Assembly (NCBI GenBank): GCA_002862465.1
Contig: PKDD01000126.1
Coordinates: 1-43,391, forward strand
Length of the DNA stretch: 43,391 nt
Source: Haliea sp.
GTDB taxonomy: Bacteria; Pseudomonadota; Gammaproteobacteria; Pseudomonadales; Halieaceae
Direction: 5' to 3'
Part shown: piece by piece, positions 8,819-17,001 of the stretch
How positions within the stretch are numbered: position 1 is the stretch's first letter
Layout of the letters: the number at the start of each line of letters is the position of its first letter
Translations under genes and position numbers: made by a program
Notes under the pieces: model-generated
Told to the model about the DNA's origin: nothing
The model's input: the letters and a program-made list of their open reading frames with translations, nothing else
The model's database searches: none

Positions 8819-9964
8819 TTACGCTGCGCGCCCAGCCGCTAAATCCGCAAATTTTTGTAAATACCAAGACTCATCTCCATAAAGCTTGGTCAATATCATC
8901 AAGCGTTTGTAGTGGTGGCCTATGCTGAGTTCATCCGTCATGCCAATACCACCGTGTAACTGCACAGCCTCCTGAGCCACAAGCCTGCCCGCCTCGCATA
9001 CTTTTACCTTCAAAGCCGCACACGCGCTAGCCGAGTCAGGTTCGTTTTGATCCAACTGGATAGCCGCATTAAACAGCAGTGAGCGGGTCTCTTCGACCTT
9101 CATATACATTTCAGCCATGCGGTGCTGCAACACCTGAAACTTACTAATGGGCTGTCCAAACTGCTGACGCGTCTTGGTATATTCGACAGTAGCATCGAGC
9201 AGCGCCTGCATTGCTCCCAGTGCTTCCCCCCCCAAAGCCACAATAGTCCTATCGATAACCGCCAACATCAGGGCATGACCCTGTCCGACTTCACCGATTA
9301 CACGATCAGCACCGACCACTACACTGTCGAGATGCACATGCGCACCGCGGCTTCCGTCTACAGCGCAAAAATCGTCCGCGCCAACGCCTGAAGAATTGAC
9401 ATCAACAATAAAAAGGGTAATGCCTGTCACGTCACCGGCGGCACCACTGGTACGTGCCGATACCACTAAGTGATCAGCGCAATGAGCATTCAAGACCGTA
9501 GCTTTCATACCGTTTAAGACATAACCTCCGTCCTGCTGCAGCGCGGTCGTACGCACTTGCGCTAGATCGTAACCACTGCTCTGTTCCGCAAAGGCAAATG
9601 CCCACTGCGCACTGCCATTAATAATGGCGGGAATATACTGTTGCCGTTGCTGTTCACTACCACCCCAGTGTACAAAGCCACCGCAGGTAACCACCGTAGT
9701 AAGTAACGGCTCGCGAACCAGACCTTTTCCCAGCGCTTCCATGATAACTATTATGTCAGTAGCCCCGCCCGCAAAGCCTCCGAGTTCCTCGCTAAACGGT
9801 ATAGACAGCCACCCCAATTGCGCAAACTGTTGCCACGCAGCATCATCAAAACCCAGCTCTGTTTTGATGACAGTTCGATGACGCTCGACGCTGCAATGCT
9901 GACGGATGTACTTCTCGACGCTATCGCGCAGTAATATCTGTTCTTCGCTAAGAGAAAAATCCAC
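8819..9964 (-). CDS. acyl-CoA dehydrogenase, probable non-catalytic-type partner subunit
   Basis: 381 residues with the ACAD N-terminal, middle and C-terminal domains: LSEEQILLRDSVEKY at the start, RTSG near 171, and LHGGIGMTDELSIGHHYKR near the end. In the helix where many ACADs without the medium-chain Glu carry their catalytic Glu (LER in isovaleryl-CoA dehydrogenase), this protein reads VIDRT, giving D238. The C-terminus also lacks a GTSEIQR-like segment. This pattern resembles the degenerate subunit of heterotetrameric ACADs such as FadE28 (ChsE1). If so it needs a partner; the gene at 24248 has the Glu and a related operator upstream of its operon. It is divergent from the nitroreductase operon across operator site D. 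Confidence 0.85.
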   Translation of the reverse strand: MDFSLSEEQILLRDSVEKYIRQHCSVERHRTVIKTELGFDDAAWQQFAQLGWLSIPFSEELGGFAGGATDIIVIMEALGKGLVREPLLTTVVTCGGFVHWGGSEQQRQQYIPAIINGSAQWAFAFAEQSSGYDLAQVRTTALQQDGGYVLNGMKATVLNAHCADHLVVSARTSGAAGDVTGITLFIVDVNSSGVGADDFCAVDGSRGAHVHLDSVVVGADRVIGEVGQGHALMLAVIDRTIVALGGEALGAMQALLDATVEYTKTRQQFGQPISKFQVLQHRMAEMYMKVEETRSLLFNAAIQLDQNEPDSASACAALKVKVCEAGRLVAQEAVQLHGGIGMTDELSIGHHYKRLMILTKLYGDESWYLQKFADLAAGRAA

Positions 9965-10057
9965 GCTGAGACCTGTCTGTGGTGTTACGAATATACCGTC
10001 TGTGGCAAGGGTTATGACGCTGCCCTCAAGTCGCTATGCTAGCAAAGCGCTCAGCGC

Positions 10058-10084
10058 GAAACAATCAGTCCCTACTGTTTTATT
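10058..10084. promoter_or_regulatory. predicted operator, site D of shared inverted repeat
   Basis: On the + strand CAATCA (10062-10067) and CTACTG (10072-10077) flank a 4-bp spacer, with GAAA on the left and TTTTATT on the right. Read on the minus strand this is CAGTAG-GGAC-TGATTG with an ACAGT/TGATTGTTT core as at 2792 and 22543. It lies 94 bp before the ACAD start and 69 bp before the nitroreductase start. One arm is less well kept than in sites A and B. Confidence 0.5.
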
Positions 10085-10152
10085 CTTAGTCAAATTGACC
10101 TAGACTCGCTCAAAGAGAATCCTACTCCACCATTATCTCTGCAGGAATACGC

Positions 10153-10809
10153 ATGCCGACATTAAATCTGAACGCTGACGAAGTATTGACTACCACGCGA
10201 GCCGTCCGCAAACGCCTAAACTTTGACCGACCGGTTGAGATGCCCATACTGCGTGAATGCCTCGATATTGCGCTGCAGGCTCCTTCAGGTTCCAACTCAC
10301 AGGGATGGCACTTTGTCATTGTGACGGACGCAACGAAGAAGGCCGCCATTGCCGAACTCTACCTAAAAGCCTTCGACGACTATGAAGCAGGTCCCGCCCA
10401 ACCTACGAAACAACATCTCGATGATCCATCAATGGCCCCTACACAGGCGCGAGTGCTCAGTTCTGCTCGGTATCTTGCCGATAATATGGCTCAGGTGCCC
10501 GCCATGTTAATTCCCTGCTGCGCGGGACGGACAGATACTCCGGGTCTGCCACAGGGTGTCATGGCTAGCCTCTACGGCTCCATCTTACCCGCGGTCTGGA
10601 GTTTCATGCTCGCCGCAAGAGAACGCGGTATTGGTACATGCTGGACCACTCTGCATCTCGGTTATGAACAGGAAGTCGCTCGCCTGTTGAATATTCCCGA
10701 CGATTTCACTCAGGTCGCCCTCATTCCGATCGCATATACCCAAGGCACCGAATTTAAAACAGCACCGCGCAAGGATCTGGACAGCGTTTTGCATACCAAT
10801 TGCTGGTAG
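10153..10809 (+). CDS. nitroreductase-family FMN oxidoreductase
   Basis: 218 residues with the nitroreductase fold. The FMN-binding N-terminal segment has TTRAVRKRLNF, followed by LQAPSGSNSQGWHF near residue 40; the C-terminal part has ERGIGTCWTTLHL near residue 157. These enzymes use FMN and NAD(P)H to reduce nitro groups, quinones, enones or, in some members, to dehydrogenate substrates. In steroid and terpenoid clusters such proteins are often of unknown role. It is the first gene of a five-gene run (dienelactone hydrolase, two hotdog proteins, dehydrogenase) and sits next to operator site D, so it is probably induced with that pathway. The substrate is not deducible. Confidence 0.85.
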   Translation: MPTLNLNADEVLTTTRAVRKRLNFDRPVEMPILRECLDIALQAPSGSNSQGWHFVIVTDATKKAAIAELYLKAFDDYEAGPAQPTKQHLDDPSMAPTQARVLSSARYLADNMAQVPAMLIPCCAGRTDTPGLPQGVMASLYGSILPAVWSFMLAARERGIGTCWTTLHLGYEQEVARLLNIPDDFTQVALIPIAYTQGTEFKTAPRKDLDSVLHTNCW

Positions 10810-10892
10810 CTCAAAACCGTCAATGTGGGCACCGGTTAATCTGAGCATCAAAGCTCGTTAGGCAATGCGTGATACCCGCATGACGCTCTATG

Positions 10893-10910
10893 CGCGTCTG
10901 AGCAGACGTG
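10893..10910 (+). other. short hairpin before the dienelactone hydrolase gene
   Basis: CGCGTCT and AGACGTG can pair as a 7-bp stem (one G-T pair) around the loop GAGC. It lies in the 138-bp gap between the nitroreductase and dienelactone hydrolase genes. No T-run follows, so it is not a normal intrinsic terminator; it could be an RNA processing or attenuation site, or chance. Confidence 0.25.
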
Positions 10911-10947
10911 TGACTATCAGAATGACCATTTTACGAGGAGACTTAGT

Positions 10948-11667
10948 ATGACTAGTAGCGCTACCCCACTGGAATATTCCACCGCCGATACCCTTTGCAA
11001 GGGTGTTTACTTTATGCCTACACAGGCGCAAGGTCCGCTGCCTGTCGTTCTGGTCTGCCATGCCTGGGACGGCTTGAACGAGGAAGTGAGGCAGAAGGCC
11101 GCCAAACTAGCGGATGCAGGCTATATCGCTTTTGCTCTCGATATACTTGGCGAGGGCAAGACGATGACCGACATGTCCGACCTGATGCCAACCCTCACAC
11201 CGTTTTTTGAAAATCGTGCCATGCTGCTGGAACGCATCATTGCTGGCGTCACCGCGGCCAAAACTATTCCCGGCGCCGATCTAGCACGCATGGGTGCAAT
11301 GGGTTACTGCTTCGGTGGCACGGCGGTGCTCGACCTGGCGCGGGCCGGCGGTGCAGATATCAAAGGGGTAGTCTCTTTTCACGGTGGACTGCAGGGTAAC
11401 TCACTGGACCACCCCAAAACGCTGGGCGCAAAAGTCTTGGTGCTGCACGGCGAGGATGACCCACTGGTACCGCCAGAAGAGGTTGACGCCTTCAAGCAAG
11501 AGATGACAGACAAACAAGCAGATTGGCAGGTCCACGCTTACGGGCACACAGTGCATGCCTTCACTCGCCCTGAAGCAAACGATCCCACATTTGGCGCTGT
11601 CTATAATCGGTCGGCGGACACCCGTTCTTGGCGCGCCATGTTGAACTTTTTTGAAGAGATATTGTAG
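10948..11667 (+). CDS. dienelactone hydrolase family protein
   Basis: 239 residues of alpha/beta-hydrolase fold. The triad is visible: nucleophile C121 in MGYCFGGTA, D171 in HGEDDPLVP and H203 in TVHAFTRP. The Cys nucleophile and the HAF context are those of dienelactone hydrolases, which open enol-lactones in aromatic ring degradation; many relatives hydrolyse other esters or lactones. There is no signal peptide, so it is cytoplasmic. An AGGAG ribosome site precedes ATG 10948. It is followed after 3 bp by a hotdog protein, suggesting a role alongside CoA-ester hydration. Whether its substrate is a lactone is unknown. Confidence 0.9.
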   Translation: MTSSATPLEYSTADTLCKGVYFMPTQAQGPLPVVLVCHAWDGLNEEVRQKAAKLADAGYIAFALDILGEGKTMTDMSDLMPTLTPFFENRAMLLERIIAGVTAAKTIPGADLARMGAMGYCFGGTAVLDLARAGGADIKGVVSFHGGLQGNSLDHPKTLGAKVLVLHGEDDPLVPPEEVDAFKQEMTDKQADWQVHAYGHTVHAFTRPEANDPTFGAVYNRSADTRSWRAMLNFFEEIL

Positions 11668-11670
11668 TAA

Positions 11671-12132
11671 GTGCGTATGGGCTCAAATCCTATTCCAGCA
11701 GAATCCGAAATCACTAGCCTAGCGGGACACCGTTTTCCTGGCGGTTTTTATAGCGTTGCGCACTGGGAAAATTTTCTACTAACCGAATGCACCGGGGCTG
11801 CGTTGCTACCCGACGGCTTGGTCCACCCAGTCGCGTTATTCCATATACCGATTGCTGGCGCTGGGACCTCCATCGCCGACATGTTTGCCCTTGGGCAAGC
11901 AGAGTCAGATTTATCTATCGTGATTGAAAGTTATGACTGGGAAACGTATCTATCCATCCGCGAAGAGACTCGCTATGCTGTCAGCGGCAGTATCACCAGT
12001 GCTAAACGCTGCAGGAATGATCAGGGTAACGTCTACGACCGTATCCAGTTCTGCTTTGAGCTTCGCACGCCCGATGACAGTTTGGCCGCCCGCGTCACCA
12101 TCACCTGGCACTACACAAGGAACATGCTGTGA
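11671..12132 (+). CDS. MaoC/FAS1-like half-hotdog protein without visible catalytic dyad
   Basis: About 153 residues, starting at GTG 11671 or ATG 11677. I place it in the hotdog-fold acyl-CoA dehydratase group mainly from its position: it ends in a 4-bp overlap (GTGA, 12129-12132) with a clear MaoC-like gene. Its own pattern (GGFYSVAHWENF at about 27, VALFHIPIAGAG near 53) is compatible with, but not proof of, a hotdog. The Asp-x4-His hydratase dyad is not seen. Known heteromeric hydratases such as ChsH1-ChsH2 combine one half carrying the dyad with one lacking it, and this pair fits that plan. The overlap suggests translational coupling and a 1:1 complex. It could instead be a structurally unrelated partner. 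Confidence 0.6.
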   Translation: MRMGSNPIPAESEITSLAGHRFPGGFYSVAHWENFLLTECTGAALLPDGLVHPVALFHIPIAGAGTSIADMFALGQAESDLSIVIESYDWETYLSIREETRYAVSGSITSAKRCRNDQGNVYDRIQFCFELRTPDDSLAARVTITWHYTRNML

Positions 12133-12560
12133 CTTTGGCAGTAGGCGACCGCATTCCCGAGTGGGAAATGGCCAGTGTTAGCTCGGACCGCATGCGCACT
12201 ATGGCCGCATTGCTGCGTGACCCCAACCCTTTACACTGGGACCGCGATGCAGTGGATGCACTGCCGCTTGGACTTGGCAAACGAACCATTAATCAAGGAC
12301 CCTTGGGGCTTTCTTACCTCATCAACATGCTACAGGCTTGGGGTGGCCCCGAGTGCCTGCGCCGCATTATGATGCGCTTTCCACAGGTCGTCCTTGATGG
12401 CGAACGGGTCGTCGCCAGAGGCGAAATCAGCGCACTCCGCGAGGAGCACGGTATACAGTTGGCCGATTGTAGCGTCCGCCTAGAGCACGATGACAGGGGC
12501 GTGTTGTTGGAAGGTACTGCCACCATTATAGTGCCTGAACATGTGATCTTGGTCGGCTGA
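12129..12560 (+). CDS. MaoC-like dehydratase/hydratase subunit with Asp-His dyad
   Basis: 143 residues, GTG start inside the stop of the preceding gene. The motif RDPNPLHWD carries D31 and H36, the Asp-x4-His pair typical of R-specific enoyl-CoA hydratases of the MaoC family. The rest reads as a single hotdog domain, with the central helix ending in the YLINMLQAWGG region. A single hotdog of this size normally dimerises; here the coupled upstream gene is the obvious partner. The predicted role is hydration of an enoyl-CoA, perhaps a bulky ring-bearing one, in the cytoplasm. It stands before a dehydrogenase gene with a 126-bp gap. Confidence 0.8.
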   Translation: MTLAVGDRIPEWEMASVSSDRMRTMAALLRDPNPLHWDRDAVDALPLGLGKRTINQGPLGLSYLINMLQAWGGPECLRRIMMRFPQVVLDGERVVARGEISALREEHGIQLADCSVRLEHDDRGVLLEGTATIIVPEHVILVG

Positions 12561-12591
12561 CTATACTGGGCAAAAGGGTAGATAGACAATA

Positions 12592-12603
12592 ATCGTTAAC
12601 GAT
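12592..12603. promoter_or_regulatory. 12-bp perfect palindrome upstream of the dehydrogenase gene
   Basis: ATCGTTAACGAT is an exact palindrome, 83 bp before ATG 12687 in the gap after the hotdog genes. It has no spacer and no extended arms. It could be an operator for a separate promoter of the D-2-hydroxyacid dehydrogenase gene. A palindrome of this length can also occur by chance. Confidence 0.25.
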
Positions 12604-12686
12604 CCGCATTTTTGAGTCCAACTAAAACAACTAAAATCCATTCAACAACTGAGCTAAACCAAGTCAATTTAATGAGAGGGGTACTA

Positions 12687-13832
12687 ATGACACTGTTTAG
12701 TAAAGCAAAACTGCTCATAACCTTTTCAATACTTTGCGCTTCCTCGCTTTGCCACAGCCAACCCGCGTCCCCCACTGCACAGGCTCTGATTGAAGAGCTT
12801 CATCTTGCCGAGTCTACCAAGCCCATCGCCGAACAGGCCGGCTGGAACCCTAAGCGAGTAGTAGTCATGCTTATTCCCGCTTTGGTGTCCACCTCAGATG
12901 ATTTTGAAGCAGCGTTACAACAAGCAGCAGGCAATGTAGAACTAATATTTGATCGCACCGGCAGCTTTTTTCCTGCACCGGAATTACTCGTCGGCACCGA
13001 TGGTGTGATCGGTTTCTGTACCCCAGCCATGCTTAAACATGCTGACGCACGGTTGCGCTGGGTACATAACTACAGCGTCGGCATGGAATATTGCACCGGC
13101 ATAAGTAACACACAACGTGAGGACATCGTATTTACCAACAACAAGCGTTTGTCGGGACCCGCAATCGCCGAACATACGATGGCGATGCTAATGGCCCTGA
13201 CGCATAACCTCCCCGCCTACCAGAGGGCGCAGGATCAAGGAAAATGGCAGCGTGAGCTTTCCGCTGGTGTCACCTTTGGTGAACTGAAAGGTAAAACTCT
13301 GCTGGTGGTAGGGCTTGGCGGCATTGGCACCGAGATCGCATGGCGTGCACACGGTCTCGGTATGCGCGTGATTGCGACACGCAGGTCATCTCAGGAAGGA
13401 CCTGATTATGTGGAGTACGTTGGCTTAGCAGATGAACTTCACAGCATGGCGGCAAAAGCTGACGTGATTGCCAACGCCCTTCCTCTTACGCCTGAAACCA
13501 CTGGCGTATTCGACAAGACATTCTTTGACGCGGTAAAACCCGGCGCAATCTTTCTGTCAGTCGGACGAGGTAAAAGCACCGTAACCAGCGACCTGATTTC
13601 CGCATTGGAATCAGGCAAACTGTTCGGTGCAGGACTGGATGTAACCGACCCTGAACCACTGCCCAAAAGCAGTCCGCTGTGGCGTTTACCGAATGTCATT
13701 ATCACTCCGCATGTCTCTGCTGCTGGCGCTGATGCGAATCAGCGACAAACCGTTATCGCCGTTGAGAATCTGCGACGCTATGTTGCCGGAGAACGCATGC
13801 TTAACGTTGTTGATATGTCCAGAGGCTATTGA
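12687..13832 (+). CDS. D-2-hydroxyacid dehydrogenase with an N-terminal signal peptide
   Basis: ATG 12687 is preceded by GAGAGGGG at 12674-12681 and is preferred over an in-frame TTG at 12612. The resulting 381-residue protein starts MTLFSKAKLLITFSILC, a Lys-rich n-region and hydrophobic core followed by ASSLCHSQPA, a typical Sec signal with cleavage probably near residue 24. The mature part is a D-2-hydroxyacid dehydrogenase: the NAD-binding GLGGIG near residue 209, the catalytic Arg in SVGRG, Glu in DPEPLP and His in TPHVSA. The family reduces 2-keto acids or oxidises D-2-hydroxyacids with NAD(P)H in the cytoplasm. An exported member is odd because the periplasm is not expected to hold NAD(H). 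Either the leader is an uncleaved anchor, or the protein has another role or a bound cofactor. Confidence 0.85.
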   Translation: MTLFSKAKLLITFSILCASSLCHSQPASPTAQALIEELHLAESTKPIAEQAGWNPKRVVVMLIPALVSTSDDFEAALQQAAGNVELIFDRTGSFFPAPELLVGTDGVIGFCTPAMLKHADARLRWVHNYSVGMEYCTGISNTQREDIVFTNNKRLSGPAIAEHTMAMLMALTHNLPAYQRAQDQGKWQRELSAGVTFGELKGKTLLVVGLGGIGTEIAWRAHGLGMRVIATRRSSQEGPDYVEYVGLADELHSMAAKADVIANALPLTPETTGVFDKTFFDAVKPGAIFLSVGRGKSTVTSDLISALESGKLFGAGLDVTDPEPLPKSSPLWRLPNVIITPHVSAAGADANQRQTVIAVENLRRYVAGERMLNVVDMSRGY

Positions 13833-13865
13833 TAGCAGAGCGCATCTTAACGGGGGGCAGACACC

Positions 13866-15290
13866 CTAGCCAGCAGATTTCCACGTGCCGTGAAAGCACA
13901 CGGGCACTCGATGAGAAACCTTTGCCCTGCCAACCGGCCCTGCTGCGATGTTCTGCGCATCAAACACACAGAGCGCACTAGTATTGCTTGTAATATCGTA
14001 AACGCAGGTGAGCACATAACCATCGCCCTCGGCGCTGGATTCAGTGCGCGGCACAAACATAGGTTCTGAAACATAACCCGCTTCAAACGCATAAGTGTCA
14101 CTAGTCAGTGTCTTTACATTGAAGTGGACAATAGCGTTGTACACAACATCACTACCCGGGATCTGCGCGGGAATCGTACGATCAGATGACGTATACCATG
14201 CATGAGTGTATTCGCGCATGGCATGGCGTGGATCTACCACAGGAAACTCTGCACCATGATCTGCCAGATATTCCATCTTGACGCGCGGGCTTTGCTGATT
14301 CAGGTCAATCGTCCATCGTGCAATTGCGGGGTGCACGTTGGCGGGCGTAGGAGTGCCGTCGGCCATCGGAAACAACGGTGGCGAATCAAAATGGCAGGCT
14401 TCAATAGTGATCACACCATCCTTGTCACGCCCATTCACAAAGTGAAACACGTAACATGCATCACCCTCGATCCACTGCATATCCGCAGGCGTACCATCAC
14501 GCGGCATGATTCCGACGCGGGTGCCAACCTCCGGCTCCCAAGCGAAGGGCGGCTTGCCCTCCATTGCTCGTCCCATATCGCCCGTGATGGGCATCACGGG
14601 GAATATAACGTAGTGCTCCGTCACCACAAAATCGTGCACCATAGCCGAATAGGGCGCGGTGAACACGTGAGACTCTATCATGTGCCCCTCCTTGTTAACG
14701 CGATAAAAGCCTATATCGTCACTGAATGGGCCCGTCGCCATATAGGCGTGAAACAGCAGTTCTCCGGTAACCGGGTCCACTTTCGGGTGCGCGGACATGG
14801 TAGTATTCAATTTGCCATAGAAACTCCAGGAACCCTGCGAGTCCAATGTGTCTGGATCCATTTCAAACGGCAAATGGCCCTCCTCCAAAAGTAACATGCG
14901 GTTACCGTGACAGACGATTGAGGTATTAGCGACGCCCTCTTTATCTGTCAGCACAAAATCAAGATATTGCTCTGGCGTTTCCAGCGGATTAATACCGCTA
15001 AACAAAGATTCACCGGCGCGCTGTTCAATCCTGAAGCGCTCAGTGCGGGCCCAGCGATTTTTGTGGCTGACCTTGCCATTATTAAATGTAAATGCGTGTA
15101 CCATGCCGTCGCCGGTAAAAAAATGGTACTCATTCTTTGGGGGTAGTTGAGGGTTCGGTCCATTGCGATAGAATGTTCCGTTGAGATCTTTGGGTATTTC
15201 ACCCTCTATAACCAGATCGGGCGAGAAGCACTCAGCCGTCAGAGGCTCATAGTAACCTTGTAAAAATGCATTCTCCGGCCATGGTTTCAT
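13866..15290 (-). CDS. carotenoid oxygenase family protein, paralogue 1
   Basis: 474 residues of the RPE65/carotenoid cleavage dioxygenase family, a seven-bladed propeller with a non-haem iron. The four iron ligands are visible: H168 (SAHPK), H219 (MVHDF), H283 (VFHFVNG) and H467 (CFHGTW). YRNGPNPQ near residue 41 and GDGMVHAF near 60 are family landmarks. The family splits a C=C bond of carotenoids, apocarotenoids or stilbenes with O2. Where bacterial lignostilbene dioxygenases carry a phenol-binding Lys (from memory, in a KED-like stretch), this protein reads LLLEEGHLPF, which argues mildly for an isoprenoid rather than a stilbene substrate. There is no signal peptide. It is 73 bp from its paralogue in the same direction and probably co-transcribed. 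Confidence 0.92.
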   Translation of the reverse strand: MKPWPENAFLQGYYEPLTAECFSPDLVIEGEIPKDLNGTFYRNGPNPQLPPKNEYHFFTGDGMVHAFTFNNGKVSHKNRWARTERFRIEQRAGESLFSGINPLETPEQYLDFVLTDKEGVANTSIVCHGNRMLLLEEGHLPFEMDPDTLDSQGSWSFYGKLNTTMSAHPKVDPVTGELLFHAYMATGPFSDDIGFYRVNKEGHMIESHVFTAPYSAMVHDFVVTEHYVIFPVMPITGDMGRAMEGKPPFAWEPEVGTRVGIMPRDGTPADMQWIEGDACYVFHFVNGRDKDGVITIEACHFDSPPLFPMADGTPTPANVHPAIARWTIDLNQQSPRVKMEYLADHGAEFPVVDPRHAMREYTHAWYTSSDRTIPAQIPGSDVVYNAIVHFNVKTLTSDTYAFEAGYVSEPMFVPRTESSAEGDGYVLTCVYDITSNTSALCVFDAQNIAAGPVGRAKVSHRVPVCFHGTWKSAG

Positions 15291-15363
15291 TCCTCAATAC
15301 CTCTAGCATGTCCGGTAAAAACTCGGTATCGATGTTGCCAATCGTCGAGTAGAGGTGCCTGTC

Positions 15364-16794
15364 TCAATTTCCTTGACGCCATGAACCATGAAAACCTGCA
15401 GGTACGCTATGAGACAGGTGGACTTTAGCCAATGGTCCATCGGACAACTTGAGCGCGTTGAAAATATACAGGCTGCTCGTTCTGGTTTCGAAACTCGTCA
15501 CAACTGACAGCAGATAACCCTCACCTTCAGCCGCACCATCGTGTGCAGGCACGAAGATTGCCTCCGAAGTCATCGCTTGTCCACAGGAGTAGCGATCTAC
15601 GGTGTCTGCCTGATGATCAAAGTGACCAATGGTATTATAAAAGTTACCGCTATCGTCCAGCGTACTCTTTAAGTCACCATCAGGCGAGGTATACCATCCG
15701 TGTCGATACGCCTTGCCGGCATAACGGGGATCACACTGTGGAAACTCTGATTCGAAGTCATCAAGGCGTGCAAAGGTGGCACGCGGATACTGCGCGTTCA
15801 TGTCTAGAGTCCATCGTGTTAGATGCGGCTCGGACTTGCCGGTAGATTGTCCGTCTGGCGTAGAAAATAAAGGCGCCGCCTCAAACTGACTACAGTCAAC
15901 GGTGATAACACCATCTTTGTCATAACCGTTCATAAAATGGAAAGCAAAGCTTAGATCCATTTCGACCCAGCGAATATCCTCAGTTTTACCGCCATGGCGC
16001 GGTAAAATACCAAGATGGACGCCTTTTTCAGGCTCCCATGCAAACGGAGGTCCTCCTTCCATCGCCCTCTCAAGGCTGCCTGTAATCGGCATCACTGGGA
16101 TAATGATATAATTTTCAGTGACCATGAAGTCGTGAACCATCGCTGAATATGGTGTGGGCACGAGAATACTCTCCGTCAAGATTCCCTCTGCATTTACTTT
16201 ATGCACCATCACGTCCGCCGAGAAAGGGCCCGTCGCCATATAAGCGAAAAATACCATTTCACCCGTGTCGGGATCGATTTTAGGGTGGGCAGTCATCGCG
16301 GTGTTTAGCTTGCCTCTAAAATTCCAGCTACCGAGTGACTCAAGCGTATCAGGGTCTAGCTCGTAAGGCGGATGACCCTCTTCCATCACGAGCAATCGCC
16401 CTCCATGCCAAACGGTAGCGGTATTCGCAGTGCCATCTTTATCGGTGAACACAAAGTCGCTGTAGTCCGGATCACAGTCAAAAGGATTCATCGGGTTTAT
16501 CAATGTTCTGGCTTCCCTGTCTTCGTGCTTCCACTTTGCGGTTCGTACCCAGCGATTGTTGTAATCCACCTTGCCGCCTTTGATGTGGAAAGCATGCACC
16601 ATGCCATCTCCCATAAATAGATGGTAATCGCCCCGAGGCTTGAAACGTTGATTGGGGCCCGCGCGATAGAGGGATCCACATAAGTCGTCGGGGATTTCAC
16701 CCTCCACTACGAGGTCATGCGCATCGCACTCCATCTGGATCGGCCCATAAGGGAATTTCAAAAACGGGTTAGTTGCAGGCATCGGAGCGGCCAT
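15364..16794 (-). CDS. carotenoid oxygenase family protein, paralogue 2
   Basis: 476 residues from ATG 16794, chosen because AGGA lies five bases upstream; an in-frame ATG at 16806 overlaps that ribosome site. The iron ligands are H170 (TAHPK), H221 (MVHDF), H286 (AFHFMNG) and H469 (GFHGSW), in almost the same positions as in the downstream paralogue. Blocks such as GDGMVHAF, the YSAMVHDF region and RAMEG-PPFAWEPE are shared, so this is a tandem duplication that has diverged a lot; I estimate about half the residues identical. The EEGHPPYEL stretch again lacks a lignostilbene-type Lys. It is the first gene after operator site C and is divergent from the TonB receptor. Two copies suggest different substrates, or a hetero-oligomer. 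Confidence 0.92.
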   Translation of the reverse strand: MAAPMPATNPFLKFPYGPIQMECDAHDLVVEGEIPDDLCGSLYRAGPNQRFKPRGDYHLFMGDGMVHAFHIKGGKVDYNNRWVRTAKWKHEDREARTLINPMNPFDCDPDYSDFVFTDKDGTANTATVWHGGRLLVMEEGHPPYELDPDTLESLGSWNFRGKLNTAMTAHPKIDPDTGEMVFFAYMATGPFSADVMVHKVNAEGILTESILVPTPYSAMVHDFMVTENYIIIPVMPITGSLERAMEGGPPFAWEPEKGVHLGILPRHGGKTEDIRWVEMDLSFAFHFMNGYDKDGVITVDCSQFEAAPLFSTPDGQSTGKSEPHLTRWTLDMNAQYPRATFARLDDFESEFPQCDPRYAGKAYRHGWYTSPDGDLKSTLDDSGNFYNTIGHFDHQADTVDRYSCGQAMTSEAIFVPAHDGAAEGEGYLLSVVTSFETRTSSLYIFNALKLSDGPLAKVHLSHSVPAGFHGSWRQGN

Positions 16795-16847
16795 TAGAAT
16801 CCTCATTTACAGATTTGGGGTTAAGAATGCTCACCGTAGCCCCAAAA

Positions 16848-16877
16848 TTAAAGACAGTCAATATTGTTTGTTTTTAA
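16848..16877. promoter_or_regulatory. predicted operator, site C of shared inverted repeat
   Basis: The left arm TTAAAGACAGTCA (16848-16860) and right arm TGTTTGTTTTTAA (16865-16877) flank the spacer ATAT. Ten of thirteen positions are complementary. It lies 54 bp before the carotenoid oxygenase start and 125 bp before the TonB receptor start, in a 207-bp divergent gap. The spacing and core match sites A and B. Confidence 0.55.
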
Positions 16878-17001
16878 TCTGACACTTTGCTAGTCTCATC
16901 ATTCAACTGATAACGCCTCCTCTCCATGGCTCCTCGCTCTGTCGGAACTGCGCATTAACGCATCTGGAGGGTGACTAAAAATAAGACTTTACTGGTGACT
17001 T

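Noticed and set aside
14202-14894. 230-codon open frame on the plus strand
   Set aside because: It is antisense to carotenoid oxygenase paralogue 1. The translation is Cys/His/Arg-rich in the way expected for a shadow frame and has no ribosome site or domain.
13866-16794. Calling the two oxygenases lignostilbene dioxygenases
   Set aside because: The family includes such enzymes, but the Lys expected for phenol binding is not seen where I would place it (LEEGH and MEEGH instead). I keep the general family name.
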